Assembly: GCA_002700405.1 (NCBI GenBank)
Contig: PACY01000026.1
Location: 3,195-12,622 of the forward strand
DNA length: 9,428 nucleotides
Direction of reading: 5' to 3'
Source of the DNA: Flavobacteriaceae bacterium
GTDB taxonomy: Bacteria; Bacteroidota; Bacteroidia; Flavobacteriales; Flavobacteriaceae
Part shown: positions 6,434 through 9,428 of the stretch, one piece after another
Layout: every line of letters begins with the position of its first letter
How positions within the stretch are numbered: the first letter of the stretch is position 1
The notes under the pieces: generated by a model
Database searches by the model: none
What the model saw: only the letters and a program-made list of their open reading frames with translations
What the model was told of the DNA's origin: nothing
Translations under genes and position numbers: made by a program

Positions 6434-8641
6434 ATGGCTGTCAAAGATATAGAAGTTGAAAAAAAAGCATTAGCAAAAGAATATAAAGAATTACTTAAGA
6501 TTAGCTATCAAACACTTAGCGGTGATGATAAAAAATTAATTAGGAAAGCTTTTAATTTTGCAGTTGATGCACATGAACATCAAAGAAGAATATCTGGTGA
6601 GGCATATATTTTTCATCCCATTGCTGTAGCAAAAATAGTTGCACATGAAATTGGATTAGATGCAATATCAATAGCTGCTGCTCTAATTCATGATGTCGTA
6701 GAAGACAATAGCAATTACAGCATTCAGAATATTAACAAAATTTTTGGTAAAGATATTGCCAGAATTGTAGATGGATTAACTAAAATTTCTAATCTTAACA
6801 AAGAGACTGATACATCTAATCAAGCTGAAAATTACAGAAAAATGCTATTAACTCTTAACGATGATATTAGAGTTATAATAATCAAAATAGCTGACAGATT
6901 GCACAATATGCAAACTCTATCATCCATGCCTATTGAAAAGCAAATAAAAAAAGCCTCAGAAACATTATATATTTATGCGCCTTTAGCACATAGAATAGGA
7001 TTATATAATATAAAAACTGAATTAGAAGACCTAGGCTTAAAATACACTGAGCCAGAGACATATAATGACATATCAAAAAGACTAATTGAAAATAAAAAAG
7101 ATCAAGACGATTACATTGAGAAATTTAATAAAAGTATTAGTAAATCCTTATTAAAAGAGAAACTTAAATGCGAGATTAAAGGAAGGTCTAAATCTATATA
7201 CTCAATTAGAAATAAAATGATCAAACAGGGAATTTCATTCGATGAAGTATATGATAAATTTGCTGTTAGAATTATTTATAATGCCAACAATAAGGATGAG
7301 AAATTTTTAGCATGGAAAATATACTCAATAGTAACTGACCATTTTACACCTAATCCGATTAGACTTAGGGATTGGATTTCAGCACCAAAATCAACTGGAT
7401 ATGAGGCATTACACATAACTGTCGTTGGTCCAAAAAGCAGATGGATTGAAGTACAGATCAGGAGTGAAAGAATGGATGAGATTGCAGAAAAAGGTTATGC
7501 TGCCCACTATAAGTACAAGCAAAAAAGTAAGAAATCTGATGATACTCTGGATGAATGGATAAATAAATTACAGGAAACATTAGAAAATCCTGATGCCAAT
7601 GCTGTTGATTTTGTTGAACAATTTAAATTAAACCTATATGCAAAAGAAATTTTTGTTTTTACTCCTCAAGGTGAATTAAAATCTTTGCCAGTTGATGCCA
7701 CGCCTCTAGATTTTGCCTTTGCTATCCATACAGAAGTTGGCCTTAAAACTAGAGGAGCAAAAGTTAACGGCAAGCTTGTCCCATTAAGTAAAAAACTTAA
7801 AAGTGGTGATAGAGTTGAAATACTAACTTCTGAAAAAATTAGACCAAGTGCTAATTGGATGGATTATGCGACAACTGCTAGAGCTAGGAGTAAAATTAAA
7901 TCTACATTAAATGCTGAAAAAAAGAATTTAGCTAAAGAAGGAAAAGAAAAATTAAGAAGAAAATTGAAGCAATTGAGATTGACTCTTAACGATAAAATAA
8001 TTGCTGAACTTCAAAAATACTTTAAGTTAAGTACAAGTTTAGATCTTTTTTATAGGGTAGGAATTAACACAATAGATAATGCAATGATTAAAAAATTTGC
8101 ATCATCTAGGAGCAATGTGTTCATTAGTTATATAAAGAGCAAGATTAGGCGTAAACCTAAATTAGATACTGAAAAAGAAGAAATAACAAAAAAATACGAT
8201 TCTCTTGTATTTGGTAATGATGAGGAAAAATTGGATTATACAATTTCTATATGTTGCAATCCCATACCAGGAGATAATGTATTTGGTTTTATTACAATAA
8301 ATGATGGGATTAAGATTCATAAAAAAAACTGCCCGAATGCATTAAGTATGCAATCCAATTATGATTATAGGATAATTAAAGCAAAATGGATTGATTCATC
8401 GCAAGAAGAATTCACTGTATCAATTGATCTAACTGGAATAGATAAGATAGGATTACTAAACAATATAACTAATATTATTTCAGAAAATATGAATATTAAT
8501 ATGAGAAAACTTAATCTTGAAACTGATAGTGGGATTTTTAAGGGTAATATTATAATTTCTGTAAAAACTAATAATTTGGTAACTAAGTTAATTGATAAGC
8601 TTAAGAAATTAAATGGAATCGAAAAGGTTAAAAGACTTTAA
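6434..8641 (+). CDS. rel: Bifunctional (p)ppGpp synthetase/hydrolase (RelA/SpoT family)
   Basis: A full-length 735-residue long RSH protein that makes and breaks the stringent-response alarmones. The HD hydrolase domain (about 30-190) is intact: HQRRISGEAYIFHP (His61), LIHDVVED (His86, Asp87, Glu90, Asp91) and KIADRLHNM (Asp154). The synthetase domain (about 245-360) has GRSKSIYSI (250-258), YDKFAVR (273-279; Asp274), an RLRD motif at 310-313 in the place of the RxKD motif of bifunctional enzymes, PKSTGYEALH (318-327) and EVQIRSERMDE (Glu339). A TGS domain follows (about 404-465), then a helical region, a Cys/His segment with CC (607-608), His629 and Cys633, and a C-terminal ACT domain (about 658-735). 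Both activities are therefore expected, with the C-terminal half giving ribosome-linked control. fur follows after 20 nt. Confidence 0.96.
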   Translation: MAVKDIEVEKKALAKEYKELLKISYQTLSGDDKKLIRKAFNFAVDAHEHQRRISGEAYIFHPIAVAKIVAHEIGLDAISIAAALIHDVVEDNSNYSIQNINKIFGKDIARIVDGLTKISNLNKETDTSNQAENYRKMLLTLNDDIRVIIIKIADRLHNMQTLSSMPIEKQIKKASETLYIYAPLAHRIGLYNIKTELEDLGLKYTEPETYNDISKRLIENKKDQDDYIEKFNKSISKSLLKEKLKCEIKGRSKSIYSIRNKMIKQGISFDEVYDKFAVRIIYNANNKDEKFLAWKIYSIVTDHFTPNPIRLRDWISAPKSTGYEALHITVVGPKSRWIEVQIRSERMDEIAEKGYAAHYKYKQKSKKSDDTLDEWINKLQETLENPDANAVDFVEQFKLNLYAKEIFVFTPQGELKSLPVDATPLDFAFAIHTEVGLKTRGAKVNGKLVPLSKKLKSGDRVEILTSEKIRPSANWMDYATTARARSKIKSTLNAEKKNLAKEGKEKLRRKLKQLRLTLNDKIIAELQKYFKLSTSLDLFYRVGINTIDNAMIKKFASSRSNVFISYIKSKIRRKPKLDTEKEEITKKYDSLVFGNDEEKLDYTISICCNPIPGDNVFGFITINDGIKIHKKNCPNALSMQSNYDYRIIKAKWIDSSQEEFTVSIDLTGIDKIGLLNNITNIISENMNINMRKLNLETDSGIFKGNIIISVKTNNLVTKLIDKLKKLNGIEKVKRL

Positions 8642-8649
8642 ATTTTAAT

Positions 8650-8657
8650 TAAATTTG
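8650..8657 (+). promoter_or_regulatory. -7 promoter box of fur
   Basis: TAAATTTG matches TAnnTTTG exactly and ends four bases before the fur ATG at 8662, so a transcript starting here would be leaderless. It lies in the 20-nt gap after rel, allowing fur (and purA) to be expressed separately from rel. It overlaps a near-palindrome, AATTTTAATTAAATTT (8641-8656, one mismatched pair), which could serve as an operator but could equally be chance in AT-rich DNA. Confidence 0.55.
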
Positions 8658-8661
8658 TTAT

Positions 8662-9114
8662 ATGAGCACAGAAACTAAAGCTAAAAATTCTGAAATTGTA
8701 AAAAAAGTATTTACAAATTTTTTAGATAAAAATGGGTACAGAAAAACTCCTGAAAGATATGCTATATTAAATGAAGTATATAATTCTAAATTGCATTTCG
8801 ATATAGAATCACTCTATATTAAAATGAAAAATAAAAAATATAGAGTTTCTAGAGCAACACTTTATAACACAATCGAACTTTTATTAGAGTGCTCCCTTGT
8901 AAGAAAACATCAATTCACTAAAGATAATCAAGCCTCATATGAAAAATGTTATTTTAATAAACAACATGACCATCTTATATTGACTGATACTGGAGAAATT
9001 ATAGAGTTTTGTGACCCTAGAATTGATACAATTAAAAAAACTATTGAGGAAGTTTTTAACGTAAATATAAATAAGCATGCATTATACTTTTACGGAAAAA
9101 AAAATAACAAATAG
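8662..9114 (+). CDS. fur: Fur-family metal-responsive transcriptional regulator
   Basis: A 150-residue dimeric DNA-binding repressor of the Fur family, closest by eye to flavobacterial Fur. The winged-helix domain (about 10-90) shows GYRKTPERYAIL (25-36), HFDIESLY (45-52) and the recognition helix VSRATLYNTIELLLE (62-76). The dimerisation/metal domain has YEK (Glu94), QHDHLIL (His102, Asp103, His104), IIEFCDPRI (Glu115, Asp118) and HALYFYG (His139), so the His/Glu/Asp regulatory metal sites look preserved. The structural-zinc CxxC that normally follows HDHL is replaced by LTDT (107-110), and no other CxxC exists; the only cysteines are 77, 96 and 117. Iron is the likely effector, but Zn, Mn or peroxide-sensing relatives cannot be excluded. 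An A9 run (9096-9104) sits near the 3' end. purA starts 6 nt downstream. Confidence 0.9.
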   Translation: MSTETKAKNSEIVKKVFTNFLDKNGYRKTPERYAILNEVYNSKLHFDIESLYIKMKNKKYRVSRATLYNTIELLLECSLVRKHQFTKDNQASYEKCYFNKQHDHLILTDTGEIIEFCDPRIDTIKKTIEEVFNVNINKHALYFYGKKNNK

Positions 9115-9116
9115 GA
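9113..9116 (+). promoter_or_regulatory. Possible Shine-Dalgarno sequence before purA
   Basis: AGGA overlaps the fur TAG stop and lies four bases before the purA ATG. It is the only purine-rich SD-like element I see at a start in this window. Bacteroidota generally make little use of Shine-Dalgarno pairing, so this may be coincidental. Confidence 0.25.
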
Positions 9117-9120
9117 TAGA

Positions 9121-9428
9121 ATGTCAATAGATTTATTGTTAGGTCTTCAATGGGGAGATGAAGGTAAAGGGAAAATAGTTGATGTATTAACATCAAAATA
9201 TAAAATAATTGCTAGATTTCAAGGTGGACCAAATGCTGGTCATACTCTAGTTTTTAATAATAAAAAACATGTTCTACATACAATTCCATCAGGTATTTTT
9301 CATGAAAATAAAATTAATATTATTGGAAATGGGGTAGTTATTGATCCTGTAATTTTAAAAAATGAATTAAAAAATTTAGAATTAGAGGGCGTTAACTATA
9401 ATAAATCATTATTAATTTCTAGAAAAGC
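9121..9428 (+). CDS. purA: Adenylosuccinate synthetase, N-terminal part (cut by window edge)
   Basis: The first 102 codons of purA, open to the end of the window; the full enzyme is about 420-430 residues, so only the N-terminal quarter is present. It catalyses GTP-dependent condensation of IMP with aspartate, the first committed step to AMP. The active-site P-loop LGLQWGDEGKGKIVD (7-21) contains Asp13, and GGPNAGHTL (35-43) contains His41, the two catalytic residues at their usual numbers. IPSGIF and IGNGVVIDP further support the call, and LLISRKA is the expected next segment. Pro37 where E. coli has His fits Bacteroidota sequences. The ATG follows the fur stop by 6 nt, so fur and purA are probably one transcript. 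Confidence 0.97.
   Translation, partial: MSIDLLLGLQWGDEGKGKIVDVLTSKYKIIARFQGGPNAGHTLVFNNKKHVLHTIPSGIFHENKINIIGNGVVIDPVILKNELKNLELEGVNYNKSLLISRK

Noticed and set aside
9096..9104. A9 run near the end of fur as a possible slippage site
   Set aside because: A one-base slip would change only the last few residues after the HALYFYG motif (ending early or reading a few codons into purA), so a regulatory role is unlikely.

Overview
The window is a compact, strongly AT-rich, gene-dense piece of bacterial chromosome, almost certainly from the Bacteroidota and most likely the class Flavobacteriia. Supporting this are exact TAnnTTTG promoter elements (the Bacteroidota -7 box) at four intergenic starts, almost no Shine-Dalgarno sequences, a DUF3810 membrane protein (a family I know from Bacteroidota), a lipoprotein with fused cyclophilin and FKBP domains, and flavobacterial sequence signatures in Fur, Rel and PurA. 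The low GC and short spacers suit a streamlined, perhaps marine, lineage; that last point is inference.

Layout, left to right. A DUF721 (DciA-like) gene (5-289, +) converges on ndk (294-713, -) with a 4-nt gap. A divergent promoter region (714-804) separates ndk from a two-gene unit: a DHH/DHHA1 phosphoesterase of the NrnA type (805-1815, +), then a cyclophilin-FKBP lipoprotein (1821-2960, +). That unit converges, with a 4-nt stop-codon overlap, on pepD (2957-4420, -). A second divergent spacer (4421-4473) separates pepD from the overlapping pair DUF3810 metalloprotease-like membrane protein (4474-5580, +) and SpoU-type RNA 2'-O-methyltransferase (5573-6370, +). After a 63-nt spacer come full-length bifunctional rel (6434-8641, +), a Fur-family regulator (8662-9114, +) and the start of purA (9121 to the window edge, +).

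Functionally this is housekeeping: nucleotide balance (ndk, purA, NrnA), alarmone control (rel), metal-responsive regulation (fur), envelope protein folding (PPIase), peptide turnover (pepD), RNA modification (SpoU) and probably replication (DUF721). The rel-fur-purA order puts alarmone metabolism, a metal regulator and the first committed AMP-synthesis enzyme side by side.

I see no mobile element, CRISPR array, tRNA, rRNA, defence system or obviously horizontally acquired gene, and no gene-free stretch longer than about 90 bases. The points most worth a second look are several promoter boxes placed so close to ATG codons that leaderless transcripts are expected, a Fur with no CxxC zinc-site cysteines, an Asp-to-Trp change at the FKBP active site of the PPIase, and the uncharacterised DUF3810 protein with an intact HExxH motif.
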